From Geobacillus icigianus (lineage in GTDB: Bacteria > Bacillota > Bacilli > Bacillales > Anoxybacillaceae), in assembly GCF_000750005.1 (NCBI RefSeq), contig NZ_JPYA01000073.1, positions 3,238 to 67,237 on the forward strand: a stretch of DNA of 64,000 nt, given 5' to 3'. Every line of letters begins with the position of its first letter. The first letter of the stretch is position 1. The notes below the pieces were generated by a model. It made no database searches. It had not been told where the DNA came from and saw only the letters and a program-made list of their open reading frames with translations. A program made the translations under genes and the position numbers. Shown here piece by piece: positions 54,356 through 64,000 of the stretch.

Positions 54356-55663
54356 TCATCGATCGATCAGCTGGCACATCATCATCGCCTTGCCGACAAG
54401 ATCGCCTTCATTGTACACTTCGACATCCACTTTCCCAAACTTGCGCCCGAGCTCTAAAAGCTTCGCTCGCACGTCGACCGTGCTATCAATCTGCACCGGT
54501 TTGATGAAGTAGACGGTAAGGTTTTCCATTACCAAATCGCCGCGCTTGTACGCCCGCAGCATGCGCGCCGCCGCTTCGGTGACGATCGTCGTAAACACGC
54601 CGTACGAGAGCGTGCCTAAATAGTTCGTCATCTGCGGTGTGATCGTGCAGCGGAACAGCGTTTCTTTGTCGCCGGACTCGCGAAACTGGGCGGTGATGAG
54701 GTCATCGATCGTCTCCCCAACTTGCGGCTGGCGCTGCGCCATCTGCAGCGCTTTTAACACATCTTGGCGGCTGATGATCCCTTGCAACCGATGGTGGTCG
54801 TCGACCACTGGAAGCAGCTCAATCCCTTCCCATACCATAATGTGAGACGCAAAGGCGACCGATGTTTTTCCACTGACAGTGATCGGCTGCTTCGTCATCA
54901 CTTTTTCAATCGGCAGCTGTCGATCCATATCGAGCACATCTTTCGCCGTCACGATCCCCTGCACTTTCCAATCTTCATCGACGACCGGGAAACGGCTATG
55001 GCGTGTTTCCTTGTTTAATGCGTACCAGCGCTCAACCGGATCGTCGACGCGCAAGTACGCGGTTTTTTCCACTGGAATAATAATATCTTCAACGAGCACG
55101 ATTTCTTTTTTAATGAGCTGATCGTAAATGGCGCGGTTGATCATCGTCGCGACCGTAAACGTGTCATAGCTCGTCGAAATGATCGGCAGCTGCCGCTCAT
55201 CGGCGAGCTTTTTGACATGGTCGGCCGTGTCAAACCCGCCTGTGATGAGCACGGCCGCTCCGGCTTGCAGCGCCAGCTCGTGCGCCTTCGTCCGGTTGCC
55301 GACGATGAGCAGATCGCCCGCCCCGGTATAACGCATCATCGCTTCGAGCTGCATGGCGCCGATGACAAAGCGGTTGAGCGTCTTATGAAGCCCTTCACGT
55401 CCGCCAAGCACTTGCCCGTCAACGATGTTGACCACCTCAGCGTAAGTGAGCTTCTCGATGTTCTCCTTGCGCTTTTTCTCAATCCGGATCGTGCCGACAC
55501 GTTCAATCGTGCTCACATACCCTTTGTTTTCGGCATCTTTGATCGCCCGGTACGCCGTTCCTTCGCTCACACCCATTTCTTTGGCGATCTGGCGCACGGA
55601 AATTTTCTCGCCAATCGGCAGCCGATGGATGTATTCCAAAATTTGTTCGTGTTTTGTCGCCAA
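54356..55663 (-). CDS. ytoI: HTH, DRTGG, CBS and hot-dog domain regulator YtoI
   Basis: 435 residues. Residues 1-60 are a winged HTH (GEKISVRQIAKEMGVSEGTA), 70-180 a DRTGG domain, 190-310 a pair of CBS domains (TRHSRFPVVDEDWKVQGIVT, then IELLPVVDDHHRLQGIISRQ), and 330-435 a MaoC/thioesterase-like hot dog. CBS pairs bind adenosyl ligands, so it probably senses a nucleotide and switches DNA binding. TTG 55663 follows GGGTGAAG. Target genes are unknown; the neighbouring metabolic and repair genes are conserved with it in Bacillus. Confidence 0.93.
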   Translation of the reverse strand: MATKHEQILEYIHRLPIGEKISVRQIAKEMGVSEGTAYRAIKDAENKGYVSTIERVGTIRIEKKRKENIEKLTYAEVVNIVDGQVLGGREGLHKTLNRFVIGAMQLEAMMRYTGAGDLLIVGNRTKAHELALQAGAAVLITGGFDTADHVKKLADERQLPIISTSYDTFTVATMINRAIYDQLIKKEIVLVEDIIIPVEKTAYLRVDDPVERWYALNKETRHSRFPVVDEDWKVQGIVTAKDVLDMDRQLPIEKVMTKQPITVSGKTSVAFASHIMVWEGIELLPVVDDHHRLQGIISRQDVLKALQMAQRQPQVGETIDDLITAQFRESGDKETLFRCTITPQMTNYLGTLSYGVFTTIVTEAAARMLRAYKRGDLVMENLTVYFIKPVQIDSTVDVRAKLLELGRKFGKVDVEVYNEGDLVGKAMMMCQLIDR

Positions 55664-55833
55664 CGGTTCTTCACCCTTTGCCTGTTGTTACTTTCATTAT
55701 AACGGCCGCAACGGCCGCGATTCAACGGGAGAAAACCCGGCGAACCGCACCGCGGTGGCGGAAGCTGGTCGTTTTGCGCCACAAAGTCGCCTCTTCGTCC
55801 ATCGGTCCGACGGAAACGGGAAGATTCACAGGA

Positions 55834-55869
55834 CAAAAAGAGAGGAAAGGCGAATTCCTTTCCTCTCTT
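55834..55869 (-). terminator. terminator of ytkL
   Basis: Perfect 13-bp stem AAGAGAGGAAAGG/CCTTTCCTCTCTT followed by TTTTGTCC on the minus strand. The rest of the 55664-55924 gap shows no gene. Confidence 0.93.
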
Positions 55870-55924
55870 CCACCCCTTTTCGCGCCACCGTCCCCATCAA
55901 ACCGCTCCGCTCACCAGCGACGCG

Positions 55925-56605
55925 CTACAGCTCGATGCTTTCGCCCGGCTTCAGGGCGCGGCCAACCCCCGGCGGGAGGAGAGAAACGAACCGTTCCGGG
56001 TCTTGGGCGATCGGCGGGAACGTATTGTAATGAATCGGCACGACGAGCTTGGCTCCGAGCCACTCGGCGGCCACGGCCGCATCTTCCGGCCCCATCGTGA
56101 AGCTGTCCCCGATCGGCAGGAAGGCGACATCGATGGAATGGCGCTCGCCGATCAGTTTCATGTCGGAAAACAGCCCGGTGTCGCCGGCATGGTAAATCGT
56201 TTTGCCTTCGGCGGTGAACAAAATGCCGGTCGGCATGCCTAAATAAATGATCTGCTTGTCATTCGTCACAAATCCGGAGCTGTGGAACGCCTGCGTCAAC
56301 TTGACGGTGCCAAAGTCAAATTCGCGCGCCCCGCCGATGTTCATGCCAAACGTCTCAACGCCTTGCCAACTTAAATACGTCGCCAGCTCAAACGTTGCAA
56401 CGACTAGGGCGTTGTTCCGCTTGGCGATCTCCACCGTGTCACCGACATGATCCCCATGTCCGTGCGTCAACAAAATGACATCCGCTTTGACGTCGGCCGC
56501 GTTCAAGTCGGTCGTCGCGTTGCCGGTGATGAACGGATCGATCAAAATCGTTTTTCCGTTCGTCTCAATGCGGACGACCGAATGGCCATGGTAGCTGACT
56601 TTCAT
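55925..56605 (-). CDS. ytkL: metal-dependent hydrolase YtkL (UPF0173)
   Basis: 226 residues of the metallo-beta-lactamase fold. Metal-binding motif [12 protein letters not shown], later [19 protein letters not shown] and PIHYNTFPP. Start ATG 56605 (MKVSYHGH) follows AAAGGAGAG. The conserved bacterial UPF0173 group has no firmly known substrate. Lies between ytoI and a convergent M24 peptidase. Confidence 0.93.
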   Translation of the reverse strand: MKVSYHGHSVVRIETNGKTILIDPFITGNATTDLNAADVKADVILLTHGHGDHVGDTVEIAKRNNALVVATFELATYLSWQGVETFGMNIGGAREFDFGTVKLTQAFHSSGFVTNDKQIIYLGMPTGILFTAEGKTIYHAGDTGLFSDMKLIGERHSIDVAFLPIGDSFTMGPEDAAVAAEWLGAKLVVPIHYNTFPPIAQDPERFVSLLPPGVGRALKPGESIEL

Positions 56606-56743
56606 CCCCACATCTCTCCTTTCCACTCCACATGGTTCGCCGCCGCCCGCTCATTTCCTTCTTTTCCTGCCTGCCCATTTACAAGCGGCCCGTTTCTTGG
56701 TACGCTCAAACTGAATGATCGCAAGAAAGAGAGGCAGGAAACG

Positions 56744-57838
56744 ATGAACGAACGGCTGCAAGCATTTTCCTCTTGGCTTCAACAACAACATAGTTCATTC
56801 GCCTTGATCACGTCAAGCACCAACGTCTTTTATTTGAGCGGATTTTGGTGCGACCCGCACGAGCGGTTGCTGGCGCTTTTGGTGTTCCCCGACGGCGAAC
56901 CGGCGCTCGTCTGCCCGCACATGGAAGTCCGACGCGCCCGCCGAAGCGCTTTGGAATGCACAGTGATCGGCTATGATGACAGCGCCGACCCGTGGAAAGA
57001 AATTGACCGCCACTTGCGACAACGCAACATTCAGGCAACTAGCATCGCCGTCGAAAAGCACCATTTGTCGCTCGCCCGCTTCGAACGGCTCGCGGCGTTG
57101 TTTCCAAACGCCCACTGGCACGACAGCGAGGAAAAGCTGCGCCAGCTCCGAATGATCAAAGACGAGCGGGAAATGAAGGCGTTGCGCCAGGCAGCGAAGT
57201 TGGCCGACAAGGCGATCGAAATCGGCGTATCGGCCATCCGTCCCGGCGTGACGGAGCTCGAACTTGTCGCCGTCATTGAATATGAACTGAAAAAGCTCGG
57301 CGTCGAACGGATGTCGTTCCCGACGACCGTGCTCACGGGCGCGAAAACGGCCGATCCGCACGGCACGCCGGGAACCGCAGCGGTCGCTCCGGGCGATTTC
57401 GTCTTGTTCGACTTAGGCGTCGTCGTCGACGGGTATTGCTCAGACATTACCCGCACCGTCGCCTGCCGGACGCTCGACGACGAACAACGGTTCATTTACG
57501 AAACCGTCCGGCGCGCCCAGCAGGCGGCGATCGATGCTTGCCGCCCGCAAATCGCCATGGGGGAGATCGACCGCGCCGCCCGCCGCGTCATCGAACAAGC
57601 CGGCTACGGTCCGTACTTCACTCACCGCGTCGGCCATGGTTTAGGGATTGACATTCACGAATACCCGTCGCTGCACAGCGCCAACCGCGCGCCGCTCGCC
57701 GCCGGCATGGTGTTTACGATCGAGCCGGGCATTTACGTTCCGCCGGCCGGCGGCGTGCGCATCGAAGACGATGTCGCCGTCACCGCCAACGGGATCGAAG
57801 TGCTGACCTCCTTCAGCAAAGAACTGATCATCGTGTAG
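56744..57838 (+). CDS. M24-family Xaa-Pro peptidase
   Basis: 364 residues. Residues 1-125 are a creatinase-like N-domain, then the pita-bread fold. Five metal ligands are in place: VLFDLGVVVDGYCSDITRT (two Asp), HRVGHGLGIDIHE (His), FTIEPGIY (Glu) and GGVRIEDDVAV (Glu). ATG 56744 is preceded by GAGAGGCAGG; a longer frame would overlap the divergent ytkL. Removes or cleaves proline-containing peptides in the cytoplasm. Ends in its own terminator. Confidence 0.93.
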   Translation: MNERLQAFSSWLQQQHSSFALITSSTNVFYLSGFWCDPHERLLALLVFPDGEPALVCPHMEVRRARRSALECTVIGYDDSADPWKEIDRHLRQRNIQATSIAVEKHHLSLARFERLAALFPNAHWHDSEEKLRQLRMIKDEREMKALRQAAKLADKAIEIGVSAIRPGVTELELVAVIEYELKKLGVERMSFPTTVLTGAKTADPHGTPGTAAVAPGDFVLFDLGVVVDGYCSDITRTVACRTLDDEQRFIYETVRRAQQAAIDACRPQIAMGEIDRAARRVIEQAGYGPYFTHRVGHGLGIDIHEYPSLHSANRAPLAAGMVFTIEPGIYVPPAGGVRIEDDVAVTANGIEVLTSFSKELIIV

Positions 57839-57867
57839 CCGGCACCGCTGCGGCTGCCAAGGAAAAA

Positions 57868-57918
57868 ACAAGCTGTCCGCCGGTGGACTGTTGCTCCGCT
57901 CGGACAGCTTGTGTTTCT
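57868..57918 (+). terminator. terminator of the M24 peptidase gene
   Basis: Perfect 12-bp stem ACAAGCTGTCCG/CGGACAGCTTGT, then GTTTCTT. Same core as the accA terminator. 57919-58079 holds no gene I can name. Confidence 0.88.
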
Positions 57919-58079
57919 TCCCCATTCCCCCTGCGACAGCGCCAATCGCGTTTTTGAAGCAAACAAATCTGGAATCGCGTTCGCTTAGTTTCTTTTGGCT
58001 GCGCGCCAAGCAAACGAACCAGCCGCGTTTGACCGACCATTTGGGCCAAGCGGACCCACGGCCCGCGGGTCTAGCAGCG

Positions 58080-59198
58080 TCAACCTCGCAGCAGCGAATG
58101 AACGTCCGTATACGGCATGTTGTGCGCCGCCGCCACCGCTTCATACACGATGTGCCCGTCAAGCGTATTGATCCCTTTTACCAGCGCCGGATTGTCGAGG
58201 CAAGCGGCGCGGTAGCCTTTGTTGGCGATTTGCAAAGCGTAAGGAATCGTGACGTTCGTGAGTGCGAACGTCGACGTGCGCGGGACGGCGCCCGGCATGT
58301 TCGCCACCGCGTAATGAACGACGCCGTGCTTGACATAGGTCGGATCGTCGTGCGTCGTGACGCGGTCGGTCGTTTCAAAAATGCCGCCTTGGTCAATGGC
58401 GACATCGACCAACACCGAGCCTAGCGTCATCGAGCGCACCATTTCTTCTGTGACGAGCTTCGGCGCTTTCGCCCCTGGGATGAGAACAGCGCCGACAACC
58501 AAATCCGACTCGCGCACACATTCAGCGATATGGTACGGGTTGGACATGAGCGTCGTGACTTGATCGCCGAACAAATCGTCGAGCTCGCGCAGCCGCTCGG
58601 CGTTAATGTCCAAGATCGTCACGTCCGCGCCAAGGCCGACCGCGATTTTGGCCGCGTTCGTCCCCGCCGTTCCGCCGCCGATGATCGTCACTTTGCCGCG
58701 CCGCACTCCAGGCACTCCGCCAAGCAAAACGCCTTTCCCGCCGTGCGGCTTTTCGAGAAACTGGGCCCCGACTTGCACCGACATGCGGCCCGCCACCTCG
58801 CTCATCGGCGTCAACAGCGGCAGCGAGCCGTTGGCAAGCTGCACCGTCTCATAGGCGATGCCGACCACCTTTTGCTCGACGAGCGCTTTCGTCAGCGCTT
58901 CGGCCGCCGCCAAATGCAAGTACGTAAACAAAATGAGCCCCGGCCGGAAATAACGAAACTCTTCGGCAAGCGGCTCCTTCACCTTCAACACCATCTCCGC
59001 CGCCCAGGCATCCTCGGCGTTTGGCACAATCACCGCCCCGGCTTTTTCATACTCGGAATCGGAAAATCCCGACCCTGCGCCCGCTTCTGTCTCCACATAC
59101 ACGTCATGCCCGGCTTTGACGAGCGTCATCACGCCAGCTGGGGTGATGGCGACGCGGTTTTCATTGTTTTTGATTTCTTTTGGAATGCCGATCTTCAT
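58080..59198 (-). CDS. ald: alanine dehydrogenase
   Basis: 372 residues. [18 protein letters not shown] at the start, catalytic Lys/His region and the NAD fold [20 protein letters not shown]. It oxidises alanine to pyruvate and ammonia, important for using alanine and for sporulation in Bacillus. ATG 59198 follows AAGGAGG; a frame continuing 79 codons upstream is rejected. A short untranslated gap of 85 bases separates it from the SDR gene upstream. Confidence 0.98.
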   Translation of the reverse strand: MKIGIPKEIKNNENRVAITPAGVMTLVKAGHDVYVETEAGAGSGFSDSEYEKAGAVIVPNAEDAWAAEMVLKVKEPLAEEFRYFRPGLILFTYLHLAAAEALTKALVEQKVVGIAYETVQLANGSLPLLTPMSEVAGRMSVQVGAQFLEKPHGGKGVLLGGVPGVRRGKVTIIGGGTAGTNAAKIAVGLGADVTILDINAERLRELDDLFGDQVTTLMSNPYHIAECVRESDLVVGAVLIPGAKAPKLVTEEMVRSMTLGSVLVDVAIDQGGIFETTDRVTTHDDPTYVKHGVVHYAVANMPGAVPRTSTFALTNVTIPYALQIANKGYRAACLDNPALVKGINTLDGHIVYEAVAAAHNMPYTDVHSLLRG

Positions 59199-59283
59199 CG
59201 TTTTTTCCTCCTTTTTCCTTTCTGTTTCTCCTTTTATTGTGCCCCGTTTCACGCGAAAGCAAACGAAAAAGGAGGCGCTGTTC

Positions 59284-60048
59284 TCACCGGAAAAAATGGC
59301 GGTAAATGACGTTCGCCCCGCCGGTGATGTCAATGACGGCGCCGGTGATGAAATCAGAATTGTCCTCGCACAAAAAGGCGATGACGCGGGCGATGTCTTC
59401 GCCGGTGCCCGGGCGCCCAATAGGCGTTTCGGCATCGCGCTTGTTACGGGCAGCGGCGATCCCGGCTTCTTTCATCTCACCGACGATGTTGCCTGGACAG
59501 ACCATATTGGCGGTGATGCCGTATTCCGCCTCTTCGAGAGCGATCGTTTTCGTCAGCGACACCAATCCAACTTTCGCCGCACCGAACGCCGAGCGGTGCA
59601 CCCACCCCGGCGCATCCGCCGCTCCTTGAAACCCATAGGTGATAATGCGGCCAAACCGCTGCTGGCGCATAATCGGAATCGTCCGTCTTACCAAGTGGAA
59701 GACCGCGCTCAAATTGCCTTCTATCATTTCATACCATTCGTCTTCTGTATAATCGGCCAATTTTTTCCGTTCGAAAATGTACGGTCCCGCGTTGTTAATC
59801 AAACAGTCAATGCGGCCGAACCGCTCCATGGCGGCGTCAACGAGCGCTGCCAAATCGTCTTTGTTTGTCACATCGCCGCGCACAAACTGGAGGCGGTCAG
59901 CGGCGCTGCGGTACTTCTCGGCCAGCGAGCGCACCGCCTGCTCATCGCTCCGGTAGTTCACCGTCACCGAATACCCTTTATCAAGGAGCAGCTCCGTCAC
60001 TTTTCTCCCCAGCCCTTTCGCTCCGGCCGTAATCAAGGCGTGCCGCAC
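59284..60048 (-). CDS. short-chain dehydrogenase-like protein lacking the catalytic Tyr and Ser
   Basis: 254 residues with an SDR Rossmann fold: [20 protein letters not shown] (variant cofactor loop), [10 protein letters not shown], and late [20 protein letters not shown] with ITGGANVIY. The usual Ser and Tyr-x3-Lys are not there: the strand that carries Ser reads IITYGFQGA, and the Tyr position reads SAFGAAK. Lys is kept. The fold is like YtkK/FabG but activity is doubtful. GTG 60048 has AAAGGAGGAG upstream; a longer frame has no such site. Upstream of ald. Confidence 0.85.
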   Translation of the reverse strand: MRHALITAGAKGLGRKVTELLLDKGYSVTVNYRSDEQAVRSLAEKYRSAADRLQFVRGDVTNKDDLAALVDAAMERFGRIDCLINNAGPYIFERKKLADYTEDEWYEMIEGNLSAVFHLVRRTIPIMRQQRFGRIITYGFQGAADAPGWVHRSAFGAAKVGLVSLTKTIALEEAEYGITANMVCPGNIVGEMKEAGIAAARNKRDAETPIGRPGTGEDIARVIAFLCEDNSDFITGAVIDITGGANVIYRHFFR

Positions 60049-60110
60049 CGTTTCTCCTCCTTTTCGCCATTCTCTTTCCTCCATTTTACTTTATAAACAG
60101 GAGCGAATAC

Positions 60111-60144
60111 AAAAAAAGAGCCATAGCTCGCTGGCGCTATGGCT
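60111..60144 (-). terminator. terminator overlapping the stop of the 46-residue gene
   Basis: AGCCATAGC and GCTATGGCT pair around eight bases, then CTTTTTTT on the minus strand. Confidence 0.9.
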
Positions 60145-60283
60145 ATTCACCGACCTCCCGGCGCGGATCGTAATACGATTCGTTATCGTCAATCATGCCG
60201 CTCTCATATGATTCCGTGATTTGTTCGGTGATCGTCCGCACTTCTTCCTCATCATACAGCCAATCGTTATTCCGCTTTTCCAT
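60143..60283 (-). CDS. 46-residue acidic conserved protein, unknown
   Basis: From ATG 60283, with GGGAGGAAATC upstream, the minus strand reads MEKRNNDWLYDEEEVRTITE and ends SYYDPRREVGE: 46 residues, rich in Asp and Glu, no membrane segment. A stop and then a terminator follow at once, which supports a real gene. I recognise no function; it looks like the short cytosolic proteins common in Bacillus. Confidence 0.72.
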   Translation of the reverse strand: MEKRNNDWLYDEEEVRTITEQITESYESGMIDDNESYYDPRREVGE

Positions 60284-60396
60284 GTCGATTTCCTCCCTTG
60301 TTCATCAATCGTTCTATATGGCCTAGTTTATCGCCGGCATCGGGCGGGTATACGATTTATAGAAATAACATTTTTATCCAAAGGGAGGGAAGAACC

Positions 60397-60843
60397 GTGA
60401 CGATGACGTATCGCACGATTGTCGTCGCCGTTGACGGCTCAAAAGAAGCGGAGTGGGCGTTAAAAAAAGCGATTCAAATCGCCAAGCGCAATGGGGCGAA
60501 GCTCATTTTGTCCCATGTGATTGATGTGCAAGATTACACCGCCATGGGCTTTTCTGATTACACCTTCACGAAACGATCGGAACAATACGCGGTCGAGCTG
60601 CTTGAACGATACAAACAAGAAGCCGTCGCCGCGGGGCTCAACGATGTCGAAACGGACATCGAGTTCGGTTCACCGAAGGTAAAAATCGCCAAGGACGTCG
60701 CCCCGAAACACAAAGCCGACCTCATCATTTGCGGTGCGACCGGGTTGAACGCGGTCGAGCGGTTCTTAATCGGCAGCGTGTCGGAAAACATCGTCCGTCA
60801 TGCCAAATGCGATGTGCTGGTCGTCAGAACCCGAAAAGAGTGA
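60397..60843 (+). CDS. universal stress protein (UspA family)
   Basis: 148 residues. Starts MTMTYRTIVVAVDGSKEAEW, with the ATP-binding end GATGLNAVERFLIGSVSENI matching G-x2-G-x9-G-S. GTG 60397 has GGGAGGG seven bases upstream; ATG 60403 is an alternative. Probably binds ATP and acts in stress survival; the exact role cannot be read. Divergent from the 46-residue gene. Confidence 0.93.
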   Translation: MTMTYRTIVVAVDGSKEAEWALKKAIQIAKRNGAKLILSHVIDVQDYTAMGFSDYTFTKRSEQYAVELLERYKQEAVAAGLNDVETDIEFGSPKVKIAKDVAPKHKADLIICGATGLNAVERFLIGSVSENIVRHAKCDVLVVRTRKE

Positions 60844-60849
60844 CGTTCG

Positions 60850-60983
60850 CTAGAAGGATGGAAAAAATGGTTGTTTCTCTTGAAATGGGGGCGTACGAAA
60901 GGCGATCTTGGTGCGGCAGAGCTTTTCGATTTGAGAAACGAGGTCGGGAAGCGGCCTGCTTCCTTAAATCACTAGCCTTCGAG
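60850..60983 (-). repeat. full copy of the dispersed repeat, reversed
   Basis: On the plus strand it reads CTAGAAGGATGGAAAAAATG and ends TCACTAGCCTTCGAG; the inner GCTTTTCGATTTGAGAAACG is the reverse complement of the cores at 5820 and 6898. Lies just past the universal stress gene. Confidence 0.75.
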
Positions 60984-61090
60984 AAGGGTGGGAAAAACAG
61001 CGGTTTCCTTTGACCGATGAATAAATGTGGGCAATGTAGCAACGTTTTTCTATTTGAGACACGATGCCGGGAAGCGGTATGCACGATGTA
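60977..61090 (-). repeat. second, truncated reversed copy sharing its end with the first
   Basis: TTCGAGAAGGGTGGGAAAAA starts in the end of the preceding copy, then a core with TTTTTCTATTTGAGACACG; the far end is lost. Head-to-tail with a shared junction, as at 7034-7037. Confidence 0.6.
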
Positions 61091-61091
61091 A

Positions 61092-61127
61092 CGGGGGTGT
61101 CCCGAACGGACCGGGACACCCTCTCTC
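61092..61127. terminator. GC-rich hairpin downstream of argH
   Basis: GGGTGTCCC and GGGACACCC pair perfectly across nine bases. T runs are poor on both strands, so termination may be weak. Confidence 0.5.
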
Positions 61128-61309
61128 ATCGCTACGATAAACAACAGCCGCTTCCCTGCCACACGATAGGTTGTATCTTTCTTGAAGGGAGAGCACCTTT
61201 TCGGTCAGCCCCCTTGCCTCATCGCTATATAAGTAGCCAGCTGTTTCTCTGCCACACGATAATTGTGTCTTTCTTAAGGGGAGAGTACCTTTTTCGGTTA
61301 GCCTCCCAA
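61124..61309 (-). repeat. 93-bp imperfect tandem repeat starting at the end of argH
   Basis: CTCATCGCTA... through CTGCCACACGATA... and GGGAGAGNACCTTTT to the argH stop region occurs twice at 93-bp spacing (61124 and 61217). On the minus strand the last argH codons GGAGGCTAA are mirrored in the copy as GGGGGCTGA. Same layout as the crcB tail. Confidence 0.7.
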
Positions 61310-62674
61310 TCGTTCTTTCGCTTTTTCAAGCGCGGCAAGCACTTCCGCGAACCCGGTGCCGCCGGCGCTGTTGCGGCGGTTGACGGCCGTGCGCGGATTG
61401 AGGGCGTCATAAATGTCTTCCTCAAACAGCGGCGATGCTTCCTTATATACCTCAAGCGGCAAATCGGCCAAAAAGACGCCTTGTTCGATGCAGCGCAAGA
61501 CGAGCTTGCCGACGACCTCATGCGCTTCGCGGAACGGCACGCCTTTGGCGGCCAAGTAGTCGGCGAGCTCGGTCGCGTTCGAAAAGTCTTGTTTCGTCGC
61601 CCGCTCCATCACATCCGCGCGCACGTTCATCGTTTCAATCATGCCGGTGAAAATTTTCAGCGACCCGATGACCGTCTTCACCGTATCAAACATGCCTTCT
61701 TTATCCTCTTGCATATCTTTGTTGTAAGCAAGCGGCAGCCCTTTCATCACCGTCAACAAGGCCATTAAGTGGCCGTACACGCGGCCCGTTTTGCCGCGGA
61801 TGAGCTCGGCCATGTCCGGGTTTTTCTTTTGTGGCATGATGCTGCTGCCGGTCGCGAACGCGTCATCGAGCTCAATGAATTGAAATTCTTGGCTTGACCA
61901 AAGGATAAGCTCCTCAGCGAGCCGCGACAAGTGCATCATAAGCATCGAACTGTTGCTTAGAAATTCGATGATGAAATCGCGGTCGCTCACGGCGTCCAAG
62001 CTGTTTTCGTAACTATCGGCAAAGCCCAAAAGCTCGGCCGTCCGCTGCCGGTCGATCGGAAACGTCGTGCCGGCGAGCGCCCCGGCGCCAAGCGGCGACT
62101 TGTTGATGCGCTTTTGCGACTCGGAAAACCGCTCATAATCGCGCTCCAACATCCAAACATACGCCAGCAGATGATGGGCGAACGAAATCGGCTGCGCCCG
62201 CTGCAAATGCGTATACCCCGGCATGATCGTTTCGACATGCTTCTCGGCTTGAGACACAAGCGCCCGCTGCAGCCCGCGGATGAGGCCGAGAATCTCTTCG
62301 ACGCGCTTGCGCAAATATAGATGCATATCGGTCGCCACTTGGTCGTTCCGGCTCCGTCCGGTGTGCAGCTTGCCGCCGACCGGGCCGATGTCGTCAATCA
62401 ACATTTTTTCAATGTTTAAATGAATGTCTTCATACGCGACGGAAAACTCAAGCTCCCCACGCTTCGCTTTTTCGAGCAGGCGCAAAAGCCCGCCTTTAAT
62501 TTTTTCGACGTCGTCCGCCGGCAGAATGCCGCACTCGCCGAGCATCGTCACATGGGCGAGGCTGCCTTCAATATCTTCTTCGACGAGCTCTTGGTCGAAC
62601 GGGATCGACGCACCAAACTCGTCGACCCATTCTTCCGCTGTTTTCGTAAACCGTCCACCCCAAAGCTTTTTCAC
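61298..62674 (-). CDS. argH: argininosuccinate lyase
   Basis: 458 residues, fumarase/aspartase fold. [40 protein letters not shown] and the family signature [19 protein letters not shown] are present. Splits argininosuccinate to arginine and fumarate. It follows argG by 49 bases and forms an argGH operon. Confidence 0.98.
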   Translation of the reverse strand: MKKLWGGRFTKTAEEWVDEFGASIPFDQELVEEDIEGSLAHVTMLGECGILPADDVEKIKGGLLRLLEKAKRGELEFSVAYEDIHLNIEKMLIDDIGPVGGKLHTGRSRNDQVATDMHLYLRKRVEEILGLIRGLQRALVSQAEKHVETIMPGYTHLQRAQPISFAHHLLAYVWMLERDYERFSESQKRINKSPLGAGALAGTTFPIDRQRTAELLGFADSYENSLDAVSDRDFIIEFLSNSSMLMMHLSRLAEELILWSSQEFQFIELDDAFATGSSIMPQKKNPDMAELIRGKTGRVYGHLMALLTVMKGLPLAYNKDMQEDKEGMFDTVKTVIGSLKIFTGMIETMNVRADVMERATKQDFSNATELADYLAAKGVPFREAHEVVGKLVLRCIEQGVFLADLPLEVYKEASPLFEEDIYDALNPRTAVNRRNSAGGTGFAEVLAALEKAKERLGG

Positions 62675-62723
62675 GCCTCACGCCGCAGAGGAATGCGACT
62701 TCCTCCTTCCTATTCCCGATGGT

Positions 62724-63944
62724 TTATTGGCCGGTCGACACCGACGCTTTGTTTTGCTTGTTCACGATGCTGTTGACTTTGGTCGGCAAGCCGTACAGCG
62801 AAATGAAGCCGACCGCCGCTTGATGGTCAAATTCATCTTCCGACGTGTACGTCGCCAGTTTTTCATCATAGAGCGAGAACGGCGATTTGCGCCCTTCAAC
62901 GATCGCATGGCCTTTAAACAACTTCACGCGCACGACGCCGGTGACGTTTTTCTGCGTTTCTTTCAAAAATGCAACCAACGCGTCTTTGAGCGGCGAGAAC
63001 CAAAGGCCGTTGTAAATAACTTCGGCGATTTTTTGCTCGATGAGCGGTTTGAAATGGGCGACTTCCCGCACAAGCGTCAAGTCTTCCAGCTCTTTATGCG
63101 CTTTGATCAGCGTGATCGCCCCCGGGCATTCGTACACTTCGCGCGACTTGATGCCGACAAGGCGATTCTCAACATGGTCGATGCGGCCGACGCCGTGCTT
63201 GCCGGCGAGCGCGTTCAGTTCCAAAATCAATTGGGCAAGCGGGTACGCGTTTCCGTTTAACGTCACCGGCACGCCTTGTTCAAAGCCGATCTCGATGACA
63301 TCCGGCACATCCGGCGCGTCCTCAAGCGAAGCCGTCAGCTCGTACGCCTCTTCCGGCGGCGCGGCCCACGGATCTTCCAAAATGCCGCATTCGTTGCTGC
63401 GGCCCCATAAGTTTTGGTCGATCGAAAACGGGCTGTCCAGATCAACCGGGATCGGAACGCCGTGTTTTTTCGCGTATTCGATTTCTTCCTCGCGCGACCA
63501 GCTCCATTCGCGCACGGGGGCGATGACGTCCAAATCCGGATTGAGCGCTTTGATCGACACTTCAAAGCGCACTTGGTCGTTCCCTTTCCCCGTGCAGCCG
63601 TGGGCGACCGCCACGGCGCCTTCCAGCTCGGCGATTTCAACGAGTTTTTTCGCGATGAGCGGACGCGACAGCGCCGAGACGAGCGGATATTTCCCTTCAT
63701 ACAGCGCATTCGCCTGCAAAGCGATGAGCGCATAGTCGTTGGCAAACTCGTCTTTGACATCGATGACGTACGATTTGATCGCGCCGACTTTGAGCGCTTT
63801 TTCTTTCACGAAATCAAGATCTTTTCCTTCCCCAAGATCCAAGCAGCACGCGATCACATCATACCCGCGCTCCTGCAGCCATTTAATCGCTACCGATGTA
63901 TCTAAACCGCCGGAATAGGCCAGCACCAATTTTGGATTTGCCAT
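62724..63944 (-). CDS. argG: argininosuccinate synthase
   Basis: 406 residues. The ATP PP-loop [16 protein letters not shown] is at the N-terminus, with [15 protein letters not shown] and [16 protein letters not shown] further on. Joins citrulline and aspartate using ATP. GGGAGAGGAG precedes ATG 63944. The upstream promoter is at or beyond the window edge. Confidence 0.98.
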   Translation of the reverse strand: MANPKLVLAYSGGLDTSVAIKWLQERGYDVIACCLDLGEGKDLDFVKEKALKVGAIKSYVIDVKDEFANDYALIALQANALYEGKYPLVSALSRPLIAKKLVEIAELEGAVAVAHGCTGKGNDQVRFEVSIKALNPDLDVIAPVREWSWSREEEIEYAKKHGVPIPVDLDSPFSIDQNLWGRSNECGILEDPWAAPPEEAYELTASLEDAPDVPDVIEIGFEQGVPVTLNGNAYPLAQLILELNALAGKHGVGRIDHVENRLVGIKSREVYECPGAITLIKAHKELEDLTLVREVAHFKPLIEQKIAEVIYNGLWFSPLKDALVAFLKETQKNVTGVVRVKLFKGHAIVEGRKSPFSLYDEKLATYTSEDEFDHQAAVGFISLYGLPTKVNSIVNKQNKASVSTGQ

Positions 63945-63965
63945 GGTCGTTCTCCTCTCCCGTCA

Positions 63966-64000
63966 CATAAATATACTTAAATATATATAAATATTCAAAC
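63966..64000 (-). promoter_or_regulatory. AT-rich argG upstream region with possible arginine operator
   Basis: On the minus strand TTTGAATATTTATATATATT and then TAAGTATATTTATG lie just upstream of argG. This resembles an ArgR/AhrC box (TGAAT, A/T core, ATTCA) with a poor right half. The window ends here. Confidence 0.4.

Overview
The window is a stretch of chromosome from a thermophilic, spore-forming Bacillota, almost certainly a Geobacillus (stearothermophilus/kaustophilus type). Gene order follows the Bacillus subtilis ysgA-pheST, infC-rpmI-rplT, thrS, dnaB-dnaI, gapB-speD, polA-phoRP-citZ/icd/mdh, pfkA-pyk-accDA-dnaE, ytrHI, ald and argGH region. Coding DNA is GC-rich, the DNA polymerase I is 876 residues, phosphofructokinase is 319 and pyruvate kinase is 587 with the extra C-terminal domain typical of this group. 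Sporulation genes are present (sspI, ytxC, ytvI, ytrH, ytrI). Most genes lie on the minus strand. There are no rRNA or tRNA genes, no CRISPR array and no complete insertion sequence.

Layout. 1-8.5 kb is an accessory-like left arm: an MMPL exporter with a MarR regulator, a probable PhoP-controlled alkaline phosphatase, a crcB pair behind a clear fluoride riboswitch, a lone molybdate-binding lipoprotein ModA, and a frameshifted HTH/substrate-binding regulator. 8.5-15.4 kb holds pheST with a T-box, a minisatellite-encoded coiled-coil protein, an rRNA methyltransferase, msrA, a fused nucleotidyltransferase-HEPN protein and sspI. 15.4-17.3 kb is an AT-rich island of unrecognised genes. 17.4-28.5 kb carries an M42 peptidase, dUTPase, ysdA (frameshifted), the IF3-L35-L20 operon with its leader, thrS with a T-box, ytxC, dnaI, dnaB, nrdR and speD. 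28.7-46.2 kb is central metabolism and repair: gapB, coaE, mutM, polA, phoRP, citZ-icd-mdh, pyk and pfkA. 46.4-64 kb holds accDA, dnaE, sporulation membrane genes, nrnA, ytoI, ytkL, an M24 peptidase, ald, an SDR, a universal stress protein and argGH.

Regulation that can be read directly: two T-boxes (Phe TTC, Thr ACC specifiers), a fluoride riboswitch with terminator, a ribosomal-protein leader with attenuator before infC, a MarR dyad, candidate CcpN operators before gapB, a PhoP-like box before the phosphatase (phoPR lie in the same window) and an AT-rich candidate arginine operator before argG.

Most worth a second look: (1) a dispersed ~139 bp intergenic repeat family with CTAG-containing inverted ends, in places head-to-tail with shared CTAG; (2) the AT-rich two-gene cassette at 16500-17143, with the look of a small amphipathic/hydrophobic protein and a partner membrane protein; (3) a single-chain nucleotidyltransferase-HEPN fusion that keeps an internal ribosome-binding site; (4) two genes broken by one extra base in an eight-A (or eight-T) tract; (5) tandem duplications that begin in the last codons of genes (crcB, citZ, argH).
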